A stretch of DNA of 64,000 nt from Phyto melanocephala (taxonomy: Eukaryota; Arthropoda; Insecta; Diptera; Rhinophoridae), in NCBI GenBank assembly GCA_941918925.1, contig OW799233.1, forward strand, positions 145,020,223 to 145,084,222. The letters run 5' to 3'. Every line of letters starts with the position of its first letter. Position 1 is the stretch's first letter. Shown here piece after piece: positions 42,590-55,088 of this stretch. Both the position numbers and the translations under genes were made by a program. Under the pieces are notes generated by a model. It worked only from the letters and a program-made list of their open reading frames with translations, was not told the DNA's origin and made no database searches.

Positions 42590-42950
42590 AACTTTTTAAT
42601 TTCTTGCATTTTTGATAGCTTCCGTCAGCAAAAAATCTAAGAGCAGCACATGACTTTAATATCGGAGGAATAGCCACCACGCGAACAGGTGTTTTTAGGT
42701 GATCTTTAATTTCATCCAGCAAATAAAAAACGCTTCCTTGCTTAGTCGGAAATAACTTATAAATCTATAAATATAAAATAATTATTTAGTTTCGTTACTT
42801 ATTAGAAATACCTATATATGTATGTACTTGGCACTGGGCAGCTCAAGAGGGTTTGAATCATAACGAATTTGTTTTTTGTACGTAGCACATCTACACAAGA
42901 GTTTTTATTTTCATCATCATAATATAAATCGGCATTATTCGGCATTTTTT
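42590..42950 (-). pseudogene. HARBI1-like transposase fragment
   Basis: The minus strand gives RYDSNPLELPSAK, then after an AT-rich gap with an acceptor-like AAG, LFPTKQGSVFYLLDEIKDHL and TPVRVVAIPPILKSCAALRF. These align in order with the N-terminal half of PIF/Harbinger transposase. Catalytic parts are missing and a frame change precedes RYDSNP. It is a second Harbinger family, not the same copy as 26414. Confidence 0.65.
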
Positions 42951-43122
42951 TTAACTTTCATTTGCCAAACATAATATTTAAAGCTGACAGTTCGATATTT
43001 TAAGTTGGCAACTTTATAGCAAACTCAACTAAAAACAGTTGAATATCACAATACCTAAAATCAGTGGTTGTGCATAAGTTGGGTTGAATCTCACACAACC
43101 AAACTGAGTTGAGTGGTGAACC

Positions 43123-43373
43123 CAAGGCGAATTTATTTATCAGGTGGTGGTAATTCTACAACAAATACAACATTAAAAAAACAACATGGTTTTTTATTGT
43201 TGCTTTCGACGTCGATGTGTCAAAAACTACATGGTTTTTGTTTGTGTTTTTTTGCGCGGGAAGGAGTAATCTATGTAAACATAAATAATATTTGACAATC
43301 CAATCATCATTTTTGCAAATAAAAAAGTAGATCAGCTGCGTTGTCAACACCACCTGATAATGAATTCGCCTTG
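43123..43373. mobile_element. 251-bp non-autonomous transposon with 8-bp duplication
   Basis: The ends CAAGGCGAATT and AATTCGCCTTG extend as imperfect inverted repeats through ATCAGGTGGTG. GGTGAACC is duplicated exactly at 43115-43122 and 43374-43381. An 8-bp duplication and CA...TG ends suggest hAT, or possibly P. The small ORFs over it are not genes. Confidence 0.82.
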
Positions 43374-43381
43374 GGTGAACC

Positions 43382-43619
43382 GTAATAGGGGTATTAGTCT
43401 TACAATGAAACATTAAGAATTTCTATATTAGTAGTGATACTACTGACTTTTTCAACAATGTTGCATTTTTACAGAATTGAAGAGTATAATTTGGTACCTA
43501 GAGGTAGTTAAAAAAATAGCTTCGTGTGGACTTTTCAAATTATTATCAACTCGGATATTCCATTACTCATTTTTTTGTTTTTTTTAAATTTTTGTCCACA
43601 TAAAAATAATATAATTTTA
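43382..43619. other. Unassigned AT-rich spacer
   Basis: No feature recognised. Confidence 0.4.
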
Positions 43620-44050
43620 AAATAAAGCCTTATATGAAAGATGGGCGTTAAAGTGGTTCGTGTCACCTTAAATTTTTGGAATTCCTCATACATATATTGA
43701 CGCAAAATTTCATTATCATACATCGAAGTCTGTCGGTTTTATGAGCTTTTTAATTCATTAAAAGTAAATTATGTGAGAAGTGGGAGTTGAAATAGGCGAT
43801 TCAAATTAGTTTCTGCTAATAAATAAAACAGATATTTCAATATAGTCCTTTATTCTTCCAAAATCTTTATCCATATAGAAATTATATGAATTTGAGATAA
43901 AGCATTAGCGTAGGCGTAAAAGTGGGCCTATCACATTTATTTTCCGTTAGTGCAAAGCCTTTGAACAAAAAGCAATGTTTGCAAAATTTCAGAATCATAA
44001 TAATTTTGTCAGTTTTATTACGTTATTGCCATTGATCGATGACTGTCAAC
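43620..44050 (-). mobile_element. Old, decayed family A repeat-array fragment
   Basis: Motifs TCTGCTAATAAATAAAAC, TTTCAATATAGTCCTTTATT and GCGTAAAAGTGGGC appear in family A order but with heavy divergence. It predates the other copies. Confidence 0.55.
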
Positions 44051-44189
44051 ACATGTTTGGCATTTTGTAAAAAAATTTGATCTTGATGTTGCCTTAAATT
44101 GCCATTGACATTGTCGTTTGTGATTTTGGTGTCGTCTTGTGTACAAACAAAAATTTTAAAAGAATGAATAAATTAAAAATTGAAAATAA

Positions 44190-44610
44190 AGGGTGGTTAA
44201 ATTTTAAGGGCCGATGTTTAATGTAAACCACACTTAAACGTCAATTTTTTTTCTGCATATCATGACATTTCTCAATTTCAATCTAACTCAAGTTGAACCA
44301 TGGAAAGATACACAATCGAGCAACGCCTTAAAGCTATTTAGGCTTATTATGAAAATGGGCGTTCAAATCAAAATGCATTTCGCGCACTTCGTGATTCTTT
44401 TGGTCAACATAATCGTTCAAATTCTTCCACAATCGGGAAAATTGTGAAAAATATTTAAATTTCAGCAAAACAGGTCTGTATGAAATGTGAAAACGTCTGT
44501 GAATGCCTTATTAGTTCGTTGATTGGAAAACATTGCTGTTTTTCGCGATAGTGTTGCAAAAGAGCAGTCAACCTCGACTCATCATCGTGCCCAACAATTG
44601 ATAAAGTCAT
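44190..44610 (+). mobile_element. Mariner-like derivative, truncated solo copy
   Basis: It starts AGGGTGGTTAAATTTTAA and reads through the decayed transposase start. It is cut after CCCAACAATTGA. It is not inside a full family A element, so it may be an independent insertion or a broken carrier. Confidence 0.6.
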
Positions 44611-45174
44611 AGGCTGATACAGCTAAAAACTAAGACAAATCGGATCAAGTGGAAAAATGACAAATCCTACCTCTGCAAAATTCGACTTCTTTTAAATTTT
44701 CCTATACTTTTGTTTAGCAAATACATATATATTTTATCGTCAGCATAAGTTTATGGGTAAAGGGAGGTATCCCCCCGATAATTTATAAATCTAAAATTTA
44801 GAAACTCAGAAGCATTGATCTTGGCTGAGAAATAAGATATATCTCTAATATATCCCCTCAGTACTTTTATTTTTTTTTGTCAATAAAATGAATCATTAAA
44901 ACAAGTTTTCATAAATTTAACGAAAAATGATTTAGTAATTTAAAAAAGATCTTGAGTATTCAATAAATAGTAAGAACTGCGTTAGCGAAGTAGCGTATAC
45001 TTTGCTAGTTTTTTATAATTTTTCATCTTTCGTAAGAAACAAAACTAACGACTATTTTTCAAGTTTTGGCAGTCGAATTCGACACTCGGTATACATAATT
45101 TGTAACAAATTTTGCAACACAGTTGTATATTTGTAGCTTTTGCCAAACATTGTACCAGACAAACTTAGACAAAA
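44611..45174. other. Unassigned AT-rich spacer
   Basis: No gene or element end was recognised in this stretch. Confidence 0.4.
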
Positions 45175-45319
45175 ACAAGTAAGAGCACTATATTCGGCTA
45201 TGCCGAATCTTTTATACCCACCACCAATTTTGTGTACATTTAAAGCACAATATATATTATTTTGTTAATCGGTATAGAATAATCTCTTTATAATAAAATA
45301 TGTATCACTTTCTTTGAAT

Positions 45320-45923
45320 AGGGTGGTTAAATTTTAAGGCCCCATGTTGAAGGTGAACTACAGCTAGTCTTTAAATTTGTTTTCTGCATTTCACTTGACA
45401 TTTCTCAATATCAAACTTACTCAATTTGATCCGTGGAAAGATACGCAAATGAGCAACGCTTTAAAGTTATTCAGGTTTTTTATAAAAATGGGCGTTCAAA
45501 TCAAAATGCATTTTGTGCACTTCGTAATTCTTTTGATCAACATAATCATTCAAATTCGTCCACAATCGGGAAAATTGTAACAAATATTTAAATTTCTGCA
45601 AAACAGGTCTGTAAAAAAAACAGGTCTTCTTAGTGCGTTGAATGGGAACCATTGATGGTTTTTGCGATAGTGTGGCAAAAGAGCAGTCAACCTCGACTCA
45701 TCATCATGCCCAACAATTGAGCATCAATATTGTCAATACAAATTTGGACCATCAGATAGGGGAGTGGTGCCAAGGATGGGGGGGGTGTCATTTGGCCGAT
45801 ATTTTGTTAAATACATAATTGAACCATCCAAATATTATAATTACAAAAAGAAATAATAATAATATCCTAAATAATTTGTGTTTTATTTAAATTCAACATC
45901 GGTCCTTAAAACTTAACCACCCT
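45320..45923 (+). mobile_element. Nested mariner-like derivative
   Basis: Bounded by AGGGTGGTTAAATTTTAA and CTTAACCACCCT. Transposase-start frame GTGGAAAGATACGC is visible at 45434. Confidence 0.7.
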
Positions 45924-45974
45924 TTATAACTTCGATATGCTACTAAAATGCTATTGTAAATGTAGTCTTTAGTA

Positions 45975-46735
45975 AAAGTGGGCGTTAAAGTAGGAGTATC
46001 AATAAAGTTTCTGCTAATAAATAAAACTTAGATATTTCAATATAGTCCTTTATTTTCCCAAAAACTTTGTCAATAGAGAAATAACATGAATTTAAGACAA
46101 ACCGTTATATGGGAGGTAGGCGTTAAAGTGGGCGTGGCACCTAAACTTTTTGGCACAACAATTACATTGATTAGAAGGATATATGTAGCAAATTTGATCA
46201 TCATACCTCTAATTTTGGCTGTTTTATGAGCTTTTAAATTTCATTGACGGTAGATAACGTGAAAAGTGGGCGTTATAGTAGGCGTGTCAAAGTTATTTTT
46301 GCGAATGAGTACAACTTAGGTGTTTCAATATAGCCCTTTATTATTCCAAAATCTTTATTAATAGAGAAATTATATGAGTTTTATGTAAAACGTTATATGG
46401 GAGGTGGGCGTAAAAGTGGGCGTGGCACCTTAATTTTCTGGCACAGCAATGATATTGCCTAGGGGGATATACATAGCAAATTTTATCATCATACCTCAAA
46501 TTTTGGCGGTTTTATGAGCTTTTAAACTTCATTAACGGTAGATAACGTGAAAAGTGGGCGTTATAGTAGGCGTGTCAAAGTTATTTTTGCGAATGAGTAC
46601 AACTTAGGTGTTTCAATATAGCCCTTTAATATTCCAAAATCTTTATTAATAGCGAAATTATATGAATTTTAGTTAAAACGTTATATGGGAGGTGGGCCTA
46701 AAAGTGGGCGTGGCACAATGATTTTTCGTTAAAAA
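45975..46735 (-). repeat. 287-bp repeat array in the minus-oriented copy
   Basis: About two and a half units with GTGGGCGTAAAAGTGGGCG boxes. Confidence 0.75.
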
Positions 46736-46942
46736 AAAGCCACTCACCAAAAAGCAGAGTGTGCAAAATTTCAGAGTCATACATCCAATTTTGTTGCTTT
46801 TATGACGTTTTTGTTTTTAAATATACCGAAAAATACACTGTGCGGTATAAATTTTCGTACATTTTGATCGATAACTCCGCTCCTAATGCATAGATTTAGA
46901 CAATTTTCGGGGAAAAATATTGCTTTTACTCAGGCAATATAT

Positions 46943-49336
46943 AACACATCGAAATATCCATTTTAGACCCCATAAAGTATATATATTCTGAATCAGGGTT
47001 TGATTTGATGACGATCTAGCTATGTCCGTCCGTCTGTCCGTATGTTAAAAGCACGATAGAGGTCGCACCGAAAAAGCTAGGGGGCTCAAATTTTGCCAGA
47101 ATCTTTCTTATAGACAAGGTTTGTTTGGTATTGAAAATGGGATAAATCGGAATATTAGGAAGAGAGTTATAGCTCGAAAAGCAAGAGTAGGTCGAAAAAA
47201 CCGTGTCCTTCGTACATCGAATAAAATGGAATTGTGTCCAAACGCATTAACGTAGACTCATGAAACTTCGAATATATATTTCCTGGGTAAAGGCAATATT
47301 TTTCCCCGAAAATTGTCTAAATCTATGCATTAGGAGAGGAGTTATCGATCAAAATGTACGAAAATTTATACCGCACAGTGTATTTTTCGGTATATTTAAA
47401 AACAAAAACGTCATAAAAGCAACAAAATTGGATGTACGACTCTGAAATTTTGCACACTTTGCTTTTTGGTGACACGCTTTCTTGTAACGGCAAATCAATG
47501 TGCCACGCCCACTTTTACGCCCACCTCCCATATAACGTTTTAACTAAAATTCATATAATTTCTCTATTAATAAAGATTTTGGAATAATAAAGGCCTATAT
47601 TGAAACATCTCAGTTGTACTCATTCGCGAAAATAACTTTGACACGCCTACTATAACGCCCACTTTCACTTTTGAATTGTGTCCAGACGCATAAACGTAGT
47701 CATGAAACTTCGAATATATATTTTAATCGAGTCAAAAGAATATTTTTCCCTGAAAATCGCTTAAATCTATGAATTAGGAAAAGAGTTATAGATAAAAAGG
47801 TACGAAAATTTATACCGCACAGTATATATTTCGTATACAGTGTATATTTAAAACGTAATAAAACTGACAAAACTATATGTACGATTCTGAAATTTTGCAA
47901 ACATGGCTTTTTGGTCAGTCTTCGTTATAACGGAAAATAGATGTGCCACGCACACTTTTTTCCTTAAATTTTTATAAAAATATATTAGTCATATATATTA
48001 GCATTTATTCATCTTACACTGCACCATTTATTGTACTGTAGCTAAATATAAGATAAAGATGATAAGATATATGACTCTACTAGCAACTACTAGATGGCAT
48101 GCTAACAACTATGCTTATGTTCTCCTTAAGTTATGCTCTATTAAAAATGGGAATTTAGGAAAATTTTGACCTAAGTCAAAACAAATTGTCTCTTAACATT
48201 ATAAACAATTTATTTTCATGTACTAATGGCTAACAAATTTTAAAATTATACAAAACTTATTTCGTTTGAAAATCTTTTAAAAGCAAAATGTTATAGAAGT
48301 TTAAAAATCAAAATCTTACTAATAAATTTCACGTTTTAGCAAAATGCTGAGAATGTATATTTTAAATCAACCTGTGGCCCTTAAAATTTAACCTTAAATT
48401 CACTTTCTTCTTCTTACATTCATGTAAATTCTCTATGAATAAAGATTTGGAATACTAAAGGACTATATTGAAATATCTAAGTTATGTTTATTAGCAGAAA
48501 CTTTATTGACACGCGTACTTTAACGGCCACTTTCATTGAAAGACTAAATTTACGAAAACATTTTACTAGCATACCGAAGTTATAATGGGTGGTTTAATTT
48601 TAAGGGACTATGTTGATTTTGAATAAAATTATTATGAAATTATTATCATTTATTTTTATAATGATAATATTTGTATGCTTCAATTATGTATGGAACAAAA
48701 TATCGGCCAAATGGCCCCCCAACCTAGGCGGCACACCACGATCCGATAGTCCAAATTTTCAATGACACTGTTGATGCTCGATTGTTGGGCACGATGATGA
48801 GTCGAGGTTGCTTGCTCTTTTACCACGTTATCGTGAAAAACAGCAATGTTTCCCATTCAACGAACTGAGATGGCATTCACAGATGTTTTCACATTTCATA
48901 CAGACCTGCTTTGCAGACATTTAAATATTTTTTACAATTCTCACGATTGTGGACAAATTCGAACGATTATGTTGACCAAAAGAATCACGAAGTGCACAAA
49001 ATGCATTTTGATTTGAACGCCCATTTTTATAAAAATCTTTAATATTTAAAAGCGTTGCTCGATTGCGTATCTTTCCACGGTTCAAATTGAGTTAGTCTGA
49101 GATTGAGAAATGTCAAATGAAATACAAGAAAAAAGTTGAAGTTTAGATGTGGTTCACCTTAAACATGGGCCCTTAAAATTTAACCACCCTCTACAATGAA
49201 AGTGATACATATTTTATTATAAAGAGATTATTCTATAGCGATTAACAAAATAATAAATATTGTGCTTTAAATGTACACAAAATTGGTGGTGGGTATAAAA
49301 GATTCGGCACAGCCGAATATAGTGCTCTTACTTGTT
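46943..49336 (+). mobile_element. Family A variant element (A-long), lacking the first 60 bp
   Basis: It begins inside the 5' block at AACACATCGAAATATCC. It has one array unit, then a second copy of the 5' block (TTGAATTGTGTCCAGACGCA, 47675 on), a unique 450-bp section, a nested mariner (48586-49190) and the 3' end. It shares this layout with 60096-62739. Confidence 0.7.
48586..49190 (-). mobile_element. Nested mariner-like derivative, variant
   Basis: Ends TGGGTGGTTTAATTTTAA and ATTTAACCACCCT. It is more diverged from the A1-type copies than they are from each other. Confidence 0.65.
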
Positions 49337-49904
49337 TTTAAATCAATACGTTTAACTAAAAACATTATAATTCATTAAACATAATTGTATAATTCTTTTA
49401 CTGTTATCATTTCAAGAATTAAATATTTAATGAATACACCTTGATTAATTTTCTTTATTCCCTGACATTCTTCAAAGTAAATGCCTTCTGTGTCTTTTAA
49501 AAGGATATAAAAGAAAACTTCACAAACATTTTTGCAATGATTTTAATGTAACCCAACAACAGTGTAAAAGAGAAAATTCGATTAAATTTTATCACAAACC
49601 ATTAACCAAGTACAATTAACATCTTTCCTAACGATTATTTTACATCATCGTGCTTTGGCCACCATAAAATGCAATGAACTAAGAAGAAGATATTCAATAA
49701 CTAATATAAAAGATGACAGTGATAAATCTTGAATAAGAAAGGATATGAATTTTCCTTATCCTCCTTCTTTTTCAATAATTGCAAAAAGTTAAACACCAAT
49801 AGCAAAAGATGGTTAAAGTTTTGTTCAACATGTTACAATGACTTTAAAGTTCACTTGGAGATAAGATATAGTTGCGATAAATTTTGTTTAAAAATTATTT
49901 TATT
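49337..49904. other. Unassigned AT-rich spacer
   Basis: No gene seen. The 93-codon frame at 49729-50010 runs into the family A 5' end and is not supported. Confidence 0.4.
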
Positions 49905-52080
49905 TTTATACCCGCCACCAAAAAAATGGTGGGGGTATATTCATTTTGTCATTCCGTTTGTAACACATCGAAATATCCATTTTAGACCCCATAAAGTATA
50001 TATATTCTGAATCAGGGTTTGATTTTATGACGATCTAGCTATGTCCGTCCGTCTGTCCGTCTGTCCGTCTGTTGAAAGCACGATAGAGGTCGCACCGAAA
50101 AAGCTAGGGGGCTCAAATTTTGCCAGAATCTTTCTTATAGACAAGGTTTGTTTGGTATTGAAAATTGGCTAAATCGGAATATTAGGAAGAGAGTTATAGC
50201 TCGAAAACCAAGAGTAGGTCGAAAAAACCGTGTCCTTCAAACATCGAATAAAATGGAATTGTGTCCAAACGCATTAACGTAGACTTATGAAACTTTAAAT
50301 ATATATTTCCTGAGTAAAAACAATATTTTTCCCCGAAAATTATCTAAATCTATGCATTAGGAGAGGAGTTATTGATCAAAATGTACGAAAATTTATACCG
50401 CACAGTGTATTTTTCGGTATATTTAAAAACAAAAACGTCATAAAAGCAACAAAATTGAATGTACGACTCTGAAATTTTGCACACTTTGCTTATTGGTGAG
50501 ACGCTTTTTTTTAACGGAAAATCAATGTGCCACGCCCACTTTTACGCCCACCTCCCATATAACGTTTTACCCAAAATTCATATAATTTCTCAATTTATGT
50601 AGATTTTGGAATAATAAAGGGCTATGTTGAAACATCTCAGTTGTACTCATTCGAAAATACAACTTTGACACGCCCACTATAACACCCACTTTTCACGTTA
50701 TATACCGTTAATGAAATTTAAAAGCTCATAAAACCGCCAAAATTAGAGGTATGATGATCAAATTCGCTACGTATATCCTTTTAGACAATGTCATTACTGC
50801 GCCAGAAAATTAAGGCGCCACGCCCACTTTTACGCCCACCTCCCATATAACGTTTTACTCAAAATTCCTCTAATTTCTCTATTAATAATGATTTTGGAAT
50901 AATAAAGGGCTATATTGAAACACCTAAGTTGTACTCATTCGCAAAAACAACTTTGACATGTCTACTATAACGCCCACTTTTCACGTAATCTACCGTTAAT
51001 GAAATTTAAAAGCTCATAAAACCGCCAAAATTAGAGGTATGATGATCAAATTTGCTACGTATATCCTTCTAATCAATGTTATTGTTGTGCCAAAAAGCTT
51101 AGGTGACACGGCCACTTTAACGCCTACCTCCCATACAACGGCTTACCTTAAATTCATGTAATTTCTCTATTGACAAAGTTTTTGGGAAAATAAAGGGCTA
51201 TATTGAAATATTAAAGTTGTATTTATTAGTAGAAACTTTATTGATACAGCTACTTTAACACACTTTCATTGAAAGACTACATTTACAAAAGCATTTTAGT
51301 AGCATATCGAAGTTATAAAGGGTGGTTAAATTTTAAGGACCGATGTTGTATTTAAATAAAACACAAATTATTTAGGATATTATTATTTCTTTTTATAATG
51401 ATAATATTTGTATGGTTCAATTATGTATTTAACAAAATATCGGCCAAATGCACCCCCCCCCATCCTTGGCGCCACTCCTCTACCTGATGGTCCAAATTTT
51501 CAATGACAATGTTGATGCTCAAGTGTTGGGCATGATGATGAGTTGAGGTTGACTGCTCTTTTGCCACACTATCGCAAAAAACAGCAATAGTTCCCATTCA
51601 ACGAACTAAGAAGGCATTCACAGATTTTCTAACATTTTATACAGACCTGTTTTGCAGAAATTTAAATATTTTTTACAATTCTCCCGATTGTGGACGAATT
51701 TGAACGATTATGTTGATCAAAAGAATTACGAAGTACACAAAATGCATTTTTGATTTGAACGCCCATTTTTATAAAAAACCTGAATAACTTTAAAGCGTTG
51801 CTCGATTGCGTATCTTTCCACGGTTCAAATTGAGTTAGTCTGAGATTCAGAAATGTCAAATGAAATGCAGAAAACAAATTTAAATACTAGGTGTAGTTCA
51901 CCTTCAACATGGGCCCTTAAAATTTAACCACCCTCTACAAAGAAAGTGATACATATCTTATTATATAGAGATTATTCTATAGCGATTAACAAAATAATAA
52001 ATATTGTGCTTTAAATGTACACAAAATTGGTGGTGGGTATAAAAGATTCGGCACAGCCGAATATAGTGCTCTTACTTGTT
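49905..52080 (+). mobile_element. Family A element A4
   Basis: Complete: TTTTTATACCCGCCACC start, three GTCC-GTCT pairs at about 50045, three array units (about 50529, 50818, 51106), nested mariner (51319-51934), 3' hairpin and end at CTTACTTGTT. Confidence 0.78.
51319..51934 (-). mobile_element. Nested mariner-like derivative in A4
   Basis: Bounded by AGGGTGGTTAAATTTTAA and ATTTAACCACCCT. Contents as in A1. Confidence 0.7.
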
Positions 52081-52990
52081 TTATATAAAATAGATATAAA
52101 ACACACAATCTATTAACTTTTTGAGAAAAATATTCGATTTCTGCATACATTTTTAATTTGTATAAAATTTTTTTATATTATAATTATAGTTTGTTAAAAA
52201 TTCTAAATCGTATTTTTAAGGTTGTTTGAGTTATTTTTTCTATCAGCTCGACTTTTTGCGATATTCAATGATGTCTAAAATTAAAGTACTTCCACTACAC
52301 AAATTGGAATAACTTAAAAACGGTTCACCATATTCAATTTTGAAAATCAATACTTCCCAGCAAAAAAAAAAAATTGGAAGTAGTGCAAAGCGAATTACAT
52401 TTACAAGACTTCTAAATCAATTGTGTAAAAGCATTAATTCTAAATGACTTCCTAACTGCAAAATAATTTGTCATAATGAATGTGCTTCAAAATGAATGCA
52501 ACATAATGCAAAATATCTTAAAGAATTCATGTAAAGAAACAAATTTAACTCATGAAATATCCGATGCTTTTCACCAAATATGAGTTCAATGCACTTATTA
52601 AAATGAAGTGCAGTTCATGCAAACACATGATCTCCAATGACACGCTAATGTTAAAATCATTAGTGTTTTCACTTAAATTTAATCACTTCATTTACTTTTT
52701 TGTCATAGATTTGTTTGCTGGGTTGTCAATAACATTATTTTTAAGACGTTCCTACATTGGTTTTAAATTTGTTGAGTAGGCTGCTGATTTTAAATATCAA
52801 TCAGCAGCTTTTTATTAGTACTGTTTGGAGTTAAAAAGCAACTATTTAAATGTTCAATTAGATGTATGTAAAGCAAAACCTTATATTTTATTAATTCACG
52901 TTCTATTCTTTTGTATTGCTGACCTCTAACAACTTCTTGTTTCTAAGATTCAAAAGCTAGTACTAATACAAATTAAAATTTCTACATTAA
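52081..52990. repeat. Spacer with dispersed repeat C, copy 2
   Basis: 52400-52690 shares ordered blocks with 17430-17690 (ATGCAAAATATCTTA, TGCACTTATTAAAATGAAGTG, AAAATCATTAGTGTTTTCAC). The rest is unassigned. Confidence 0.45.
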
Positions 52991-53096
52991 CTACGCAACG
53001 CGTAGTCATGCAATAACAAAAGTCTGCATCACCATTTATCTCATATGAAATACCTACATACATATAAAAACATACATATATAAATAAAAATCCCAT
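52991..53096 (-). mobile_element. Family B 3' fragment (B4)
   Basis: GTAGTCATGCAATAACA and CATATGAAATACCTACATAC match family B. The terminal hairpin is missing. Confidence 0.55.
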
Positions 53097-53102
53097 TGTA
53101 AA

Positions 53103-53872
53103 ACAAGTAACAGTGCTATATTCGGCCGTGCCGAATCTTATATACCCTTCACAACGTGTAGTCTTGCAATAACAATTGTTTGTATCACCATTCATCCCAT
53201 ATAAAATACGTGCATACGTACACGTTAGAATAAATGTGGCATCGAATCCCAGCTGAGCCAAAAAAATTTTATTTTATTTAATATATTATTTATATTTTAT
53301 TATTTTTTTTATATTTTTTTAAATTTTTTTAAAAAATTTTTTTAGAAAAATTTTTAAAAAAATTTTTTTAAATTTTTTTTTAAATTTTTTTAAAATTTTT
53401 TTTTTGTAGTTTTTTTTATTATTTTTTTTCTTATTTTTAGTATTTTTTTTTTTTGTAATTTTTTTTTGTTTGGTATGTTTTTTACATGTATGTATGTATG
53501 TATGTATGTTGTTGTTGTAATTGTGAAAAAAAAACGAGGTGGTCGTGGTTTTTTGCTCATATCTCAGAAAGTTATGGGGCGATTGTGCTGAATTTCAATA
53601 GCGATTCATTCCTGGATATTTCCAAGAGATTGATACCATATACAGATCTGAGGAAGATATAGTTGCTTCTAAAAGTTGATTTCAACCAACACACGGACAG
53701 ACGGGCAGACGGACAGACGGATAGACGGACAGACGGTCAGGGCTTAATCGACTCCTCTATTCATAAGCTTTCAGAAAATATATACTTTATGGGGTCGGAA
53801 ATGAAAATTGTAGAAATTACAAACGGAATGACAAAGCTATATATACCCTTGTGCACCACAGGTGAAGGGTAT
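53103..53872 (-). mobile_element. Family B Helentron-like element B5, complete
   Basis: On the minus strand: 5' tip TATACCCTTCACCTGTGGTG, mini-me core (CCCCATAAAGTATATATTTT), five to six GTCY units (53690-53745), a conserved block, a long low-complexity A/T tract (53270-53480), a GATTCGATGCCAC-type block, then the 3' hairpin TTCGGCACGGCCGAA. It is non-coding. Confidence 0.75.
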
Positions 53873-54206
53873 AATTATAAATTGAGTTTATGTAATTACA
53901 AAATTACAAAAAAAACAATAAAAAAAATTAAAAAAAATATTAAAAAAATATATATATAAAGAAAATTAAAAAAAAAATATATAAAAAAATAATAATAAAA
54001 ATATAAATAATATATAAAAAAAATAATATTAAAAAAATTATTTTTAAAAATTAAAAAAAATTAAAAAAAAATAATAAAAATATAAGGGGCGATTGTGCTG
54101 AATTTCAATAGCGATTCAGTCCCGGATATTTCCAAAAGATTGATACCATACTTAGATCTGAGGAACATATATATTCGGCACTGCCAAATATAGCACTCTT
54201 GCTTAA
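53873..54206. repeat. A-rich low-complexity tract and family B scrap
   Basis: 53890-54080 is nearly pure A/T. 54083-54206 repeats the family B block GGGGCGATTGTGCTGAATTT and ends in a degenerate 3' terminus. Confidence 0.55.
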
Positions 54207-55088
54207 TTTAAAATAATCTATAGAAAAATTTTATTAATTTTGTACGAAATATCGAAATTGTGTATTATTTAGGTGAATTCGACTAAATATTCTTTATACA
54301 TTTGCGGAAGAGTGTGGAAGGACCACAATTTGTTGTACAAATTAAATTTACAAATTTAGATATGAATTTTTTTTACTTCCTTTAAAAATTTACAAATTTA
54401 ATTTCTCTAAATGCAGAGTCTAACATTTATTCAAAAATCGGCAATATTAATAATATTGATAATAATTAAGGCAAAAAATCAGCCAAATTTTATAAATCGA
54501 CAAATATTGCAGGCGTGATTAAAAGGTATGTTCTTCAGTGATATCAAGATTTTAGCTGAGTAATTAAATCAATTAACAATTATGGACTTACGGCCGTATG
54601 TTAAAAAACTTAACGCAGCCTTACAAACCGTTGTTAAGCAAAATTCCTTAATGTTATATGCGAAAACGTTTATTTGCTTAACATACCTTTATTAAACCTT
54701 TATTAACTTAAAAGTAGGAAGATACCTTCTTTAAATCTACTATAAAGTGAGATTCTTATTTTTGCTTTTGTTTACATTTTTTTATCAAGTGAATTATTGT
54801 AAAAAATATATATATAAACAAAAACAAGTAAGAGCACTATATTCGGCTGTGCCGAATCTTTTATACCCACCACAAATTTTGTGTACATTTAAAGTACATT
54901 ATTTATTATTTTGTTAATCACTATGGAATAATCTCTTTAAAATAAAATATGTATTACTTTCTTTATAGAGGGTGGTTAATTTTTAAGGGCCCCTGTTGAA
55001 GGTGAACCACACATAAGCAACAAGTTTTTTTTTGCATTTCATTTGACATTTCTCAATCTCAGACTAACTTAATTTGAACAGTTGAAAG

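Larger units (their letters stand above)
45175..46942 (-). mobile_element. Family A element, minus orientation, 5' truncated
   Basis: The 3' end (AACAAGTAAGAGCACTATAT) is at the left. It then runs through a nested mariner (45320-45923), a repeat array and the conserved block down to CTCAGGCAATATATA, where it fuses to a + oriented copy at about 46942. Confidence 0.75.

Noticed and set aside
53270..53480. Possible gene desert or origin-like AT tract
   Set aside because: It is the low-complexity tract internal to family B elements, variable between copies.
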